Shown piece after piece: positions 25,754-34,129 of a DNA stretch of 64,000 bases. The translations under genes were made by a program, and so were the position numbers. The notes beneath the pieces are model-generated. The model had not been told where the DNA came from. It saw nothing but the letters and a program-made list of their open reading frames with translations, and did no database searches. Each line of letters starts with the position of its first letter. Within the stretch, counting starts at the first letter, position 1. The DNA comes from Butyrivibrio sp. (GTDB lineage: Bacteria; Bacillota; Clostridia; Lachnospirales; Lachnospiraceae): positions 1 to 64,000 of the forward strand of contig JAKVKH010000020.1 of the NCBI GenBank assembly GCA_022486625.1, read 5' to 3'.

Positions 25754-27466
25754 ATGAGCTTAAAGGAAAAAATTAAAAAGGCCAGAGAACGGCACCTGGA
25801 GAAGCTGGAAGCGGAAGATGAAGAAGTCCGTAAGGAACGGGAAAGCGGAAAAAAGGCGAAAGGACGTATCGGTAAAAAAATCATTGTCATTGCAGTGTCA
25901 CTGACGATTGTCAGCGGCGCTGTTTATGGTGCGTACAGGTATGTATTTCGAAAGGCAGCCTCTTCAACTTCTTCAACTTCGCAGAATGGTAATCACCCGG
26001 GGGGCGGAGGAAACGGTAATCAGCAGAATGTGATCACGGCAAGCGGAACATCAACGCTTGGAATGGTGGAAGAGACTTTTGATGTAAATAATCTGGATAC
26101 AGATCTTGAAGTTGAAAAAGTCTATGTAAGTAATGGAGACACGGTTAAAAAAGGTGATAAGCTTCTGAAAATCTCAGATGACAGCCTGCAGGAGGCTAAA
26201 ACAGAGCTTGAACAGGCAGAGGAAGAAGCAAAATACGCATATCAGTTGGGACAGATTTCTGCGCAGCAGGAACTGATTGAAGCAAAGAGCACATGTGACA
26301 GTGCAGCGGTAAATGTTGAATATGCGCAGAACGATTATGACAGTTCCATTCAGACTCAGGCAGAAAAAATCAGTGATCTGGAGGATCAGGTTTCGGATGC
26401 GCAGGATCTGGTAGATGAATATACAAAGGCAATTACGGAAAATTATTATTATACAGAATATGACGTTGCCAATCTGAAAAAAACAGCATATGAGAACTTT
26501 GAACTTCTGATGAAACTGTATGACAAATGGGATATTGCAGATACTGAGTCGGAATCCTCAGGGACGGGTTCATCCACTGTTTCCTCAGGAACAGTGACGC
26601 AGTATTCGGGAAGCGATACCTCATCGGGAGCTGCCGCCGGTTCATCGACCGGCAGTACGGCAGGAAATTCTACGGGAACAACCGGCAGTTCCTCCGGCAG
26701 TACATTGAAAATATCCAACAGTCTCAGTTCCTTATATGATGCTTTTTCTGATGAAGTGGACGAAGAAGAACAGGAATACGAAGACGCGCAGGAAAAATAT
26801 GAAGATGCAACCAAGACGGCAAAGGCAGGAATCAATAAGGCAAAAGCAAATCTGACATCGCTGCAGGCGCAGCTGACAGAAGCCAAAACAGCATATAATA
26901 CTGCAGTTGCAGAAGCAAAATCCGCGTCCAATGAAACAATCGCAACAGGTAAAAATGCAAAAGAAACTTATCAGACTTCTGCAGATAAGGTGGATGATGA
27001 ACTTCAGACGCTGAAAGATGCGATGGACGATGCAGATGATAATCTTAAAGCTTTTGAGGATGCGGTCAATGACGGGTACATGTATGCAACTACGGATGGA
27101 ACCATTATGATGGTCGGCGTGGAGGAAGGTGATACTCTGACCTCAGACAGCATGGTAGTTGCCTATACGGATTCTGCTTCTGTTTCGGTTGCGGCATCAG
27201 TTGATCAGAGCAGCATTTCACAGATTACGCTTGGCGAAGCCGCAGAAGTGACTTTTGAAGATGCAGGTACGTTTGAAGGAAAAGTGGTATCGATCAATCC
27301 GGTAACGCAGTCCAGCAGCAGATCTTCAGTTACCTATACCGTAACAGTACTTCTGTCCGGAGATGTCAGCAGTCTGTCACAAAATCTGTCGGCAACGGTT
27401 GTATTTGAAGGGGCACAGGCATCAGATTCGGCCAGCAGTGCAGAAAGCAGTGAAAATGAAAAGTAA
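25754..27466 (+). CDS. HlyD-like efflux adaptor protein 1
   Basis: A 570-residue membrane-fusion-type adaptor. It has a short charged cytosolic N-terminus (~residues 1-40), one helix (~42-62), a Ser/Asn/Gly linker (NHPGGGGNGNQQN), a lipoyl-like half motif (VEKVYVSNGDTVKKGDKLLKI, ~115-137), a long coiled coil (~140-410) interrupted by a Ser/Gly/Thr-rich stretch (about 270-320), the second lipoyl half (GTIMMVGVEEGDTLTSDSM) and a beta-barrel. It is the first gene of a MacB-like efflux operon. ATG at 25754 has GGGAG 5 bases before it. The 3' end overlaps the next gene by 11 bases. Confidence 0.87.
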   Translation: MSLKEKIKKARERHLEKLEAEDEEVRKERESGKKAKGRIGKKIIVIAVSLTIVSGAVYGAYRYVFRKAASSTSSTSQNGNHPGGGGNGNQQNVITASGTSTLGMVEETFDVNNLDTDLEVEKVYVSNGDTVKKGDKLLKISDDSLQEAKTELEQAEEEAKYAYQLGQISAQQELIEAKSTCDSAAVNVEYAQNDYDSSIQTQAEKISDLEDQVSDAQDLVDEYTKAITENYYYTEYDVANLKKTAYENFELLMKLYDKWDIADTESESSGTGSSTVSSGTVTQYSGSDTSSGAAAGSSTGSTAGNSTGTTGSSSGSTLKISNSLSSLYDAFSDEVDEEEQEYEDAQEKYEDATKTAKAGINKAKANLTSLQAQLTEAKTAYNTAVAEAKSASNETIATGKNAKETYQTSADKVDDELQTLKDAMDDADDNLKAFEDAVNDGYMYATTDGTIMMVGVEEGDTLTSDSMVVAYTDSASVSVAASVDQSSISQITLGEAAEVTFEDAGTFEGKVVSINPVTQSSSRSSVTYTVTVLLSGDVSSLSQNLSATVVFEGAQASDSASSAESSENEK

Positions 27467-29219
27467 AAAGTTTTGGATCAGACTGGTTCTTCTGGCGGTG
27501 GTTGCAGGCTGTATCATTTCACTGGTGGTGTATACACTGTGGATTAAGCCATCTCAGAGTACTGACTCTTACATATACAAGGAAACAAAAGTTGCAAAAG
27601 GCGATATTGTACTGGGAATAGAAGAAAGCGGAAGCGTGGAAATGGCTTCTTCGGAGCTTGATTATAACCTGACAATTGATTCTGATGACAGTGATGACAG
27701 CAGCAGTACCAGCGACAGTTCTGATGATGATGATTCAACCAGATATCTGAAGGTTGAAGATGTTTATGTCAGCCAGGGCCAGACAATTACCAAGGGAGAC
27801 AAGCTTTTTAAACTGACGTCAACAAGCGTGGGTTCTGTAAGACGGCTTCTGGAAGCAGATGAATCGGATGCAAAGCTTACATTGGAAGAAGCGCAGCAGG
27901 AGTATGAAACAGGAAAGCTTGAGGCATCAGATACAAAGCAGGAAACAGATTCGGCAGCAGCGGATGCATCAGAACTGTACGGTGCAACACTGACCGAACT
28001 GCAGGCAGCAATAGACGGGTATGAAGGAGATATTGAAGCTCTTACACAGGAAGTGCAGAGCCTGCAGGAAGATGTTACAGATACGGATTTGCTGAAAGAA
28101 CTGAAAGAAGCCAAAGAGGACATGGAAACAGCGCAGGATACGCTGGAAGATACGGATGTTTCAAATTTTGGTGCATATACAGCCAATCAGTCCGCATATG
28201 ATACAGCAAAAAGTACCTATGATTCCATTCAGGATGGAATAGATACCAAGAAAAAGCAGATTACAACAGATCTTGCAACCATTAAATCGGATCAGAAAAA
28301 GATGGAGCAGGCGCAGGCTGCGTTTAAGGAAAAACAGACTGAAGCGGAGAATACACATGATTCATCTGTTCTGAATGGAAAGCTGTCGAAGGATGTGTAT
28401 TCCAATTCCGTTAATTCTCTTGGAGAGGCGGTGACACAGGCGCAGACGGCTCTGGATGAGGCGCAGACCAATCTGAATGACTTTAATTCATTTGTAGGGG
28501 ATGATGGCATAATCTATGCGGATGGTTCCGGAGTCGTAACGGCGGTTAATTATGATGCCGGGGACAGTATCAAGACAACAGGCGCAATGATAACCTACAC
28601 AAAGTCTGATGCATATACGGTTTCCATTGATGTTTCGGAAGAAGACATCTCCTCCATTACGGTAGGAGATGCGGTTGACATTACTTTTACTGCTTATTCT
28701 GATACGGCTTATAAAGGAAAGGTTACTGCTATTTCTACGACAGCATCGGATGATCATGCAACAACTGTAAGTTATCCGGTCACGATTGCAATCGAAGGAG
28801 ATACCTCAAAGCTTTATGGCGGAATGACTGCGGATGTTACTTTTGTAACCGATTCGGTCAGTGATGTTCTCTATGTTTCGGAGCAGGCAATTGTGGAGCA
28901 GAATGATAAATCCTATGTATATGAAAAATCCGGAGATACCTATACGCTGATTCCTGTGGAAACCGGATTTTCAAATGGTTCTGATATTGAAATAAAAAGC
29001 GGACTTAAGGAAGGGGATACGGTTTATATTGCCAGCAAGGTTACTGCAGATGAAACGCAGCTCAAAGATACGTCGGCAGTAGAAAGCTCAAGCGGGACAG
29101 CAGCATCCTCACAGACAGAATCGGGTAATGGTCAGAACCAGAACGGAATGCCATCCGGCCAAGGAATGCCGGCAGGAGGCGGAATGCCATCCGGCGGAGG
29201 AATGAAAGGCGGCAACTGA
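27456..29219 (+). CDS. HlyD-like efflux adaptor protein 2, Gly/Met-rich tail
   Basis: A 587-residue adaptor with an N-terminal helix (~8-28), an acidic Asp/Ser insert (DSDDSDDSSSTSDSSDDDD, ~70-90), lipoyl half motif VEDVYVSQGQTITKGDKLFKL, a long coiled coil (~130-340), second lipoyl half (GIIYADGSGVVTAVNYDAGD), beta-barrel and the membrane-proximal domain (SKLYGGMTADVTFVTDSVSDVLYVSEQAI). The C-terminus is a Gln/Asn then Gly/Met/Pro tract (MPSGQGMPAGGGMPSGGG). This is the RND/MacA-type adaptor architecture. The ATG lies within the end of the previous gene, so synthesis is coupled. Confidence 0.87.
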   Translation: MKSKKFWIRLVLLAVVAGCIISLVVYTLWIKPSQSTDSYIYKETKVAKGDIVLGIEESGSVEMASSELDYNLTIDSDDSDDSSSTSDSSDDDDSTRYLKVEDVYVSQGQTITKGDKLFKLTSTSVGSVRRLLEADESDAKLTLEEAQQEYETGKLEASDTKQETDSAAADASELYGATLTELQAAIDGYEGDIEALTQEVQSLQEDVTDTDLLKELKEAKEDMETAQDTLEDTDVSNFGAYTANQSAYDTAKSTYDSIQDGIDTKKKQITTDLATIKSDQKKMEQAQAAFKEKQTEAENTHDSSVLNGKLSKDVYSNSVNSLGEAVTQAQTALDEAQTNLNDFNSFVGDDGIIYADGSGVVTAVNYDAGDSIKTTGAMITYTKSDAYTVSIDVSEEDISSITVGDAVDITFTAYSDTAYKGKVTAISTTASDDHATTVSYPVTIAIEGDTSKLYGGMTADVTFVTDSVSDVLYVSEQAIVEQNDKSYVYEKSGDTYTLIPVETGFSNGSDIEIKSGLKEGDTVYIASKVTADETQLKDTSAVESSSGTAASSQTESGNGQNQNGMPSGQGMPAGGGMPSGGGMKGGN

Positions 29220-29270
29220 TCAGTCATCAGATACCGGAGTGAGATTTCAGAGTAAAGAAGGGAATGACAC

Positions 29271-30977
29271 GTGAAACAACATTTTTTCCGAAAAAAAGCA
29301 GGTCAGATAGGGAAGTGGACCGGAGAGCATAAGAAAAAGGCAGCAGCTCTTTATTCCGGAATCGGTCTGGTACTGGTGGCAGCCATTGTCTGCTGTGAAA
29401 TATACAGAGGCAGGGGGCAAAACGAAGATGCAGCGGATACCGTATACAGAGAAGAAACGGCCACAAAAGGCGCACTTACGGTAGGTATTACAGAAGATGG
29501 CACGGTGACGATCGGGACGACGACGCAGACGCTGGATGTAGATATCAGTGCCTATACAGGGGCAGCTTCAGCCAGTACGAATACGCAGCAGAACGGCGGA
29601 AATGCCGGTGGCATGCCTGGACAGCAGACGCAGACTACGACAACAACGAGCACCGATACTTCCACAAGAGAGCTTGAAGTAGAAAAAGTCTATGTGAATG
29701 TCGGTCAGGAAATAAAAAAAGGAGATCCGATTGCACTTCTGGATGGAGACAGTGTGCAGCAGATCAGGTCTGATCTGGAAGCAGATGTAGAAGATGCCAG
29801 AAATACATACGATGAGGCGTTATCCAGTCAGAAAGTGGCAGACCAGACGGCGGAGCAGAATTATAAACTGTATACCGTATATGGAGAGTCGGCGCAGTCT
29901 GAATACAATACGACAGTTGCAACGCTTCAGGATGCAGTGGATTCAGCACAGTCAGATCTTGATGATGCAAATGATACACTTCAGGATTACCAGGATCAGC
30001 TGACACAGGATCAGACCAATCTTCCAACGTTTAAAAAGGCACTTGAAAATGCCGAGTACACCGTAAACGGTATTGATAAGGAAAATGCCATGTATGGATG
30101 GCTGACAGCAGAGGATGCAAGGGAGAAGGCGCAGGATCTTGTAGATAATACGGAAGATGAAATTGATACGCTGACGGATGAGATCAAATCCCAGAAAACC
30201 AAAATTGCAGAATATGAGATTGCGCTGGAAAGTGCAAAGAAGGCATATGAACTTGGCGTAATCACAGCGCAGGCAACTCTGGATACGCAGAACTGGGATA
30301 ATAAGAATGCAGACACATATCTGAGTATTTCAAAAGCGCAGAATGCACTGACCAGTGAAGAAGCAAAGGATGATCTGACACAGGCACAGAAAAAACTGAC
30401 TGAATTCAACAGTTATATCCAGAATGATGAAATTATTGCTGCGGAAGATGGCGTAATTTCCTCTGTTTCCATTACGGCCGGAGATGACCTGTATTCCAAC
30501 AGCGATCTGATTACCGTAAATGATTATGATAAGGTTACGGCAACCGTTGATGTCAGTGAAGACGATATTGACTATGCACAGGTGGGTGCAGCAGCCAAAG
30601 TTAATATTGATGCATTCCCGGATACGGTATTTGAAGCAAAGGTGACAGATGTCGGAGATGCAACCTATGACAGCAGTACAGGAACGACTTCCTATGAAGT
30701 GACAGTTACATTATCAGGAGATCTGTCAGAGCTGTACAGCGGAATGACTGCTGAAGTTACTTTTATCACGAAGGATACGGAAAATGTACTGTATATTCCG
30801 AACCGTGCGGTTACCAGAGATAATGACAAGTCTTATGTAAAGCTGAAAAAGGACGATGGAACCATTGTGACGCAGGAAGTTACAACCGGATTCTCTGACG
30901 GAACCAATGTGGAAATCAAGGATGGCCTGAGTGAAGGCGATACCGTTGTAATAGAAAGCAAGGTGGACAGCAAGTGA
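29271..30977 (+). CDS. HlyD-like efflux adaptor protein 3
   Basis: A 568-residue MacA-type adaptor with a helix at ~24-44, a Gly/Met/Gln/Thr linker (NGGNAGGMPGQQ then a Thr-rich run, ~105-130), lipoyl half VEKVYVNVGQEIKKGDPIALL, coiled coil (~165-380), second lipoyl half (EIIAAEDGVISSVSITAGDDLYS), beta-barrel and the domain SELYSGMTAEVTFITKDTENVLYIPNRAV. The GTG start is preceded by AAGGGA. It ends in a GTGA overlap with the permease gene, so it is the adaptor most tightly coupled to the ABC permease and probably its direct partner. Confidence 0.87.
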   Translation: MKQHFFRKKAGQIGKWTGEHKKKAAALYSGIGLVLVAAIVCCEIYRGRGQNEDAADTVYREETATKGALTVGITEDGTVTIGTTTQTLDVDISAYTGAASASTNTQQNGGNAGGMPGQQTQTTTTTSTDTSTRELEVEKVYVNVGQEIKKGDPIALLDGDSVQQIRSDLEADVEDARNTYDEALSSQKVADQTAEQNYKLYTVYGESAQSEYNTTVATLQDAVDSAQSDLDDANDTLQDYQDQLTQDQTNLPTFKKALENAEYTVNGIDKENAMYGWLTAEDAREKAQDLVDNTEDEIDTLTDEIKSQKTKIAEYEIALESAKKAYELGVITAQATLDTQNWDNKNADTYLSISKAQNALTSEEAKDDLTQAQKKLTEFNSYIQNDEIIAAEDGVISSVSITAGDDLYSNSDLITVNDYDKVTATVDVSEDDIDYAQVGAAAKVNIDAFPDTVFEAKVTDVGDATYDSSTGTTSYEVTVTLSGDLSELYSGMTAEVTFITKDTENVLYIPNRAVTRDNDKSYVKLKKDDGTIVTQEVTTGFSDGTNVEIKDGLSEGDTVVIESKVDSK

Positions 30978-32269
30978 GAATATCGGAAATTTTCAAACTG
31001 GTATGGCTGAATTTATCTCAGAACAAGTCAAAAGTAATTCTGACAAGCTTTGGTATTGTTGTAGGTGCGGCAACAATCATGCTGGTAATTGCAATCGGTA
31101 CCGGAGGCAGAGAGGAAGTGGCGGAGCAGTTTAAAAATCTGAATGCGGGATCTATCGATATTTCCTATGATTCCAGTTCCTCAGACAGTCAGAGCGGTTT
31201 TGGCGGCTTTGGCAATATGGGCGGCGGAATGCCCGGCAGCGGAGGCGGAGGCTTTGGCGGAATGGGCGGCGGAATGGGTGGCATGCAGAACCAGAACAGT
31301 GTGGTACTTTCTACAGATGATATGGATGATATTACTACCTTTGTACCTGGAATTTCATCTGCCACCATGTCCTATTCCACCACATCAAGTGTTGATGGCG
31401 GCGAACTCAGTGACAGTACGACCTTTACCATTGCCGGAGTAAAAAGTAATTATGCCAGCATGTCCAATCTGGAAATGGCGATCGGAAACTTCATATCTGA
31501 TGATGATGATACGTATAAGAATAAATACTGTGTACTGGGATATAACGTTGCCAAGACAATTTTCGGAAGTGTATATGATGCCTATGATGGAACGGTCTAT
31601 ATTGATGACAGGCCATATACAGTTATTGGAATAATCGGCGAAGTCGGTACTGTGGCTTCCGGAATCAGCCCGGATGATGCCATATTTGTTCCTTATGAAA
31701 CGGGAATCAAGTATCTGACAGGTAATGATATCAGTCCTACGATTACAGTTGTGGCAGAGGATGTCAACAATGTATCCACGATCAAGGCAGATATTGAAGA
31801 GGTTCTTTCGGAGTCTTATCCGAATGCCGGTTTTACGATTTCGGATGCAGGTACCAAGATGGAAGCAGCCAATGAATCCAACAGAACACTGACACTTCTG
31901 CTCATTGCAATGGCGGCGATCGTCTTTGTTGTGGGAGGTATCGGTATCATGAATGTACTGTTCGTTTCCGTTAAGGAACGTACAAATGAAATCGGTATTC
32001 TGAAAGCAATCGGATGCAGTCAGAAGGATATTCTGTGGGAATTTCTGCTGGAGGCAAGCTGCATCAGTCTGGTCGGTTCGGTGGTCGGAATCCTGTGCGC
32101 ACTTGGAATCACACCGATTCTGGAAAGCTTTGATATGAGAGTATCGCTTTCCGTCGGCGGAGCAGTTATGTCACTTGTATTCGGCGTTCTGACGGGGTCT
32201 TTGTTTGGATTTTATCCGGCCCTGAAGGCTTCGAAACTGATTCCTGTAGTTGCACTGAACCAGGAATAA
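30974..32269 (+). CDS. MacB-like ABC transporter permease
   Basis: A 431-residue permease of the MacB/FtsX type. TM1 is at ~22-42, a large extracytoplasmic domain at ~45-300, then three C-terminal helices (~305-330, 355-380 and 395-418) with the FtsX core (VKERTNEIGILKAIGCSQKDI). Near the start of the outside domain it carries a Gly/Met tract (about residues 74-103, with repeats GGFGNMGGGMPG and GGMGGGMGG) that is absent from standard MacB. It works with the adaptors upstream and the ATPase at 33266. The GTG start overlaps the adaptor-3 stop (GTGA). Confidence 0.9.
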   Translation: MRISEIFKLVWLNLSQNKSKVILTSFGIVVGAATIMLVIAIGTGGREEVAEQFKNLNAGSIDISYDSSSSDSQSGFGGFGNMGGGMPGSGGGGFGGMGGGMGGMQNQNSVVLSTDDMDDITTFVPGISSATMSYSTTSSVDGGELSDSTTFTIAGVKSNYASMSNLEMAIGNFISDDDDTYKNKYCVLGYNVAKTIFGSVYDAYDGTVYIDDRPYTVIGIIGEVGTVASGISPDDAIFVPYETGIKYLTGNDISPTITVVAEDVNNVSTIKADIEEVLSESYPNAGFTISDAGTKMEAANESNRTLTLLLIAMAAIVFVVGGIGIMNVLFVSVKERTNEIGILKAIGCSQKDILWEFLLEASCISLVGSVVGILCALGITPILESFDMRVSLSVGGAVMSLVFGVLTGSLFGFYPALKASKLIPVVALNQE

Positions 32270-32300
32270 TCACAAACAGAGCCGCACATATGGGCGGTCC

Positions 32301-33212
32301 ATGGGAACGGAAAAAATGGGACAAGAGAAAACAACGAAGGAATCAAATAAAAAAAGAGAAACTTCGGCTGAGAAGAAAGCGAAGATCAGCGAAGATGCCG
32401 CGCTTGGTGAAATTGCGTCCGAAAAAATTTTTGAAGAAGATCCGGAATTGGCGAAGGAACTTGCAGAAGACCGCAAAATTCAGGAAAGAGCGCAGGAGTA
32501 TAAGGATAAAAAGGCAAAGCAGGCAAGAAAACGTAAAAGAAATATTCTGATTGCAGTCTTGATTATTGCAGCCATGGCAGCAGGCGGTACGGTATATTAT
32601 ACGGAACAGAAAAAAGCATCCGAGGTATCTCTGACAGATATTATCACAACGGATTCTCAGAAGCTGGTATATGCAGAAGTAACAAAGGTTGTCGGAAATG
32701 ATATTTCCGTGTCTGTAGTACAGCAAAATGCGAAGAATGCGGCGGCAGGAATGTCTGGAGCAGCACCTGCTGATACTTCCGGTGCAGCAGGATCAGAAGC
32801 CGGAAAAGCAGATATGCAGGGAGGCGCTTCCGGAAATGCACCCGGAAACGGAGGAAGTATGCCGGCTATGCAGGGAGGCGGCCCTGAAAATGCATCCGGA
32901 AACGGAGGAAGTATGCCATCCATGCAGGGAGGCCAGAAAAATATGCCGGGGGCAGGAGGAAGCATGGGATCAGGAACCGGGATGAGCGGCATGCCATCCA
33001 TGCAGGGCAGCGCGAAAGATGCAGCAGGAAGCACAGCGGTAACGTATGAAGAAACAGGAGAAACAGCTGACTATGAAATTCCGGTCGGGACAACGGTAAT
33101 TACAAAGCTTGGTACAGAAGCGACATTTTCAAGCCTTTCTTCAGGAGATGTCATTGCAATTGCAATTGAAAAAGGCTCAGGTGTCATTGACAGAATCTGG
33201 ATCGTGCAGTAA
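32301..33212 (+). CDS. Membrane-anchored Gly/Met-rich protein of unknown function
   Basis: A 303-residue protein not recognised as a family. It has a highly charged Lys/Glu cytosolic N-terminus (~80 residues, helical), one helix (~80-100: ILIAVLIIAAMAAGGTVYYT), then an outside region with a short beta-type segment (VYAEVTKVVGNDISVSVVQQ) and a Gly/Met/Asn tract (~145-240) built on 18-residue repeats. A C-terminal beta domain (TADYEIPVGTTVITKLGTEATFSSLSSGDVIAIAIEKG...IDRIWIVQ) follows. It sits between permease and ATPase of the efflux operon, so it is probably an accessory subunit. The ribosome site before 32301 is weak; ATG 32316 is an alternative start. Confidence 0.7.
   Translation: MGTEKMGQEKTTKESNKKRETSAEKKAKISEDAALGEIASEKIFEEDPELAKELAEDRKIQERAQEYKDKKAKQARKRKRNILIAVLIIAAMAAGGTVYYTEQKKASEVSLTDIITTDSQKLVYAEVTKVVGNDISVSVVQQNAKNAAAGMSGAAPADTSGAAGSEAGKADMQGGASGNAPGNGGSMPAMQGGGPENASGNGGSMPSMQGGQKNMPGAGGSMGSGTGMSGMPSMQGSAKDAAGSTAVTYEETGETADYEIPVGTTVITKLGTEATFSSLSSGDVIAIAIEKGSGVIDRIWIVQ
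32814..32951 (+). repeat. 54-bp tandem repeat within the Gly/Met-rich gene
   Basis: Two full units start at 32814 and 32868, with a partial third at 32922, each opening with ATGCAGGGAGGC. The unit length of 18 codons keeps the frame. It encodes MQGG...GNGGSMP repeats and is prone to length variation by slippage or recombination. Confidence 0.8.
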
Positions 33213-33229
33213 GCAGAGCTGATTTAATG

Positions 33230-33249
33230 GTGCTGTGAAAAAGCAGCAC
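33230..33249 (+). promoter_or_regulatory. Small hairpin touching the ribosome site of the ATPase gene
   Basis: GTGCTG-TGAAAAAG-CAGCAC is directly followed by GGAGG (33250-33254). It could stabilise the mRNA start or tune translation of the ATPase relative to the upstream genes. No T-run is present, so it is not a terminator. Confidence 0.35.
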
Positions 33250-33265
33250 GGAGGATTGAACCGAT

Positions 33266-33934
33266 ATGATGATCAAAATGGTAAATATCTGCAAAGGCTA
33301 CATGGTCGGTGAAGAAAAAGTGCAGGTACTTAAGAATATTAATTTTAATGTGGATGAAGGCGAGTTCGTTGCGATTCTCGGACCGTCCGGATCCGGAAAA
33401 ACAACACTGATGAATATTATCGGCTGTATGGATGTTGCAGACACAGGAGAATATTATCTGGACGGGCAGGCAATTCATACAATGGATGAATCTGATCTCG
33501 GAGATATACGCAATCAGGAAATCGGATTTATTTTTCAGAATTACCAGCTGATACCGACCTATAATATCATGCAGAACATTATTATGCCGCTTCTGGTCAG
33601 AGGAATGACGACTTCCGAGGCAGAAGACAAATGCATGGAAACAATCAGACTTCTGGGAATAGATCATCGCCTGAGACATAAGCCGTCGGAGCTTTCAGGA
33701 GGTCAGAAACAGCGAGTATCCATTGCAAGGGCGCTTGTCGGACAGCCGGCGATTCTTCTGGCGGATGAACCGACAGGGGCACTCGACAGATCAAGCGGAC
33801 AGGATGTATTAAAGCTGTTTAAGAGTCTGAATGAAATGGGACATACCATAGTCATGATTACACATGATCTGAATGTTGCACAGTCGGCAACAAGAATTGT
33901 GCATATCATAGATGGACAGTTATCAGAAGACTGA
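33266..33934 (+). CDS. MacB-like ABC transporter ATP-binding protein
   Basis: A 222-residue ATPase of the LolD/MacB/FtsE group. Walker A is GPSGSGKTTLMN (~38), the Q-loop FIFQNYQLIPTYN, the signature LSGGQKQRVSIARA, Walker B ILLADEPTGALD and the switch His in MITHDLN. All are consensus. It is the last gene of the efflux operon and supplies energy to the permease at 30974. GGAGG lies 11 bases before the ATG. A strong terminator follows the stop. Confidence 0.94.
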   Translation: MMIKMVNICKGYMVGEEKVQVLKNINFNVDEGEFVAILGPSGSGKTTLMNIIGCMDVADTGEYYLDGQAIHTMDESDLGDIRNQEIGFIFQNYQLIPTYNIMQNIIMPLLVRGMTTSEAEDKCMETIRLLGIDHRLRHKPSELSGGQKQRVSIARALVGQPAILLADEPTGALDRSSGQDVLKLFKSLNEMGHTIVMITHDLNVAQSATRIVHIIDGQLSED

Positions 33935-33938
33935 GCAT

Positions 33939-33985
33939 AAGGCTGCAGGCACAACGGGAATCCGGAATGCCTGCAGCCTTATTTT
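33939..33985 (+). terminator. Rho-independent terminator of the efflux operon
   Basis: Perfect arms AAGGCTGCAGGCA and TGCCTGCAGCCTT followed by ATTTT. Confidence 0.9.
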
Positions 33986-34048
33986 GGCGCGAAATGGCGC
34001 AGCACCTTGCTTTTTTCCTAAATTTTTTATAAAATGTAACGATGTATA

Positions 34049-34077
34049 TTGCCATAAATTTTATGTGGTGCTATAGT
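34049..34077 (+). promoter_or_regulatory. suf operon promoter (TTGCCA-17-TATAGT)
   Basis: Good boxes with a 17-base spacer, 52 bases before sufC. A second possible promoter, TTGCTT-17-TAAAAT, lies at 34007-34035. The proximal start point would fall inside the inverted repeat at 34082-34100. Confidence 0.6.
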
Positions 34078-34081
34078 TTAA

Positions 34082-34100
34082 TCCTAGTAATTAGGTAGGA
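34082..34100 (+). promoter_or_regulatory. Candidate Rrf2/IscR-type operator at suf start point
   Basis: TCCTA-N9-TAGGA with an A/T-rich centre overlaps the predicted transcription start. Rrf2-family sites (IscR, CymR) often have CCTA...TAGG half sites, and suf operons are common targets (established knowledge). No rrf2 gene is in this window. Confidence 0.5.
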
Positions 34101-34129
34101 AAATGTTCATATAAAGAAAGAGGTAGGTT

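Noticed and set aside
32290..32550. Alternative Lys/Arg-rich frame overlapping the start of the Gly/Met-rich gene
   Set aside because: It is the +1 shadow of the highly charged N-terminus; the longer frame continues through a membrane helix and in-frame repeats.
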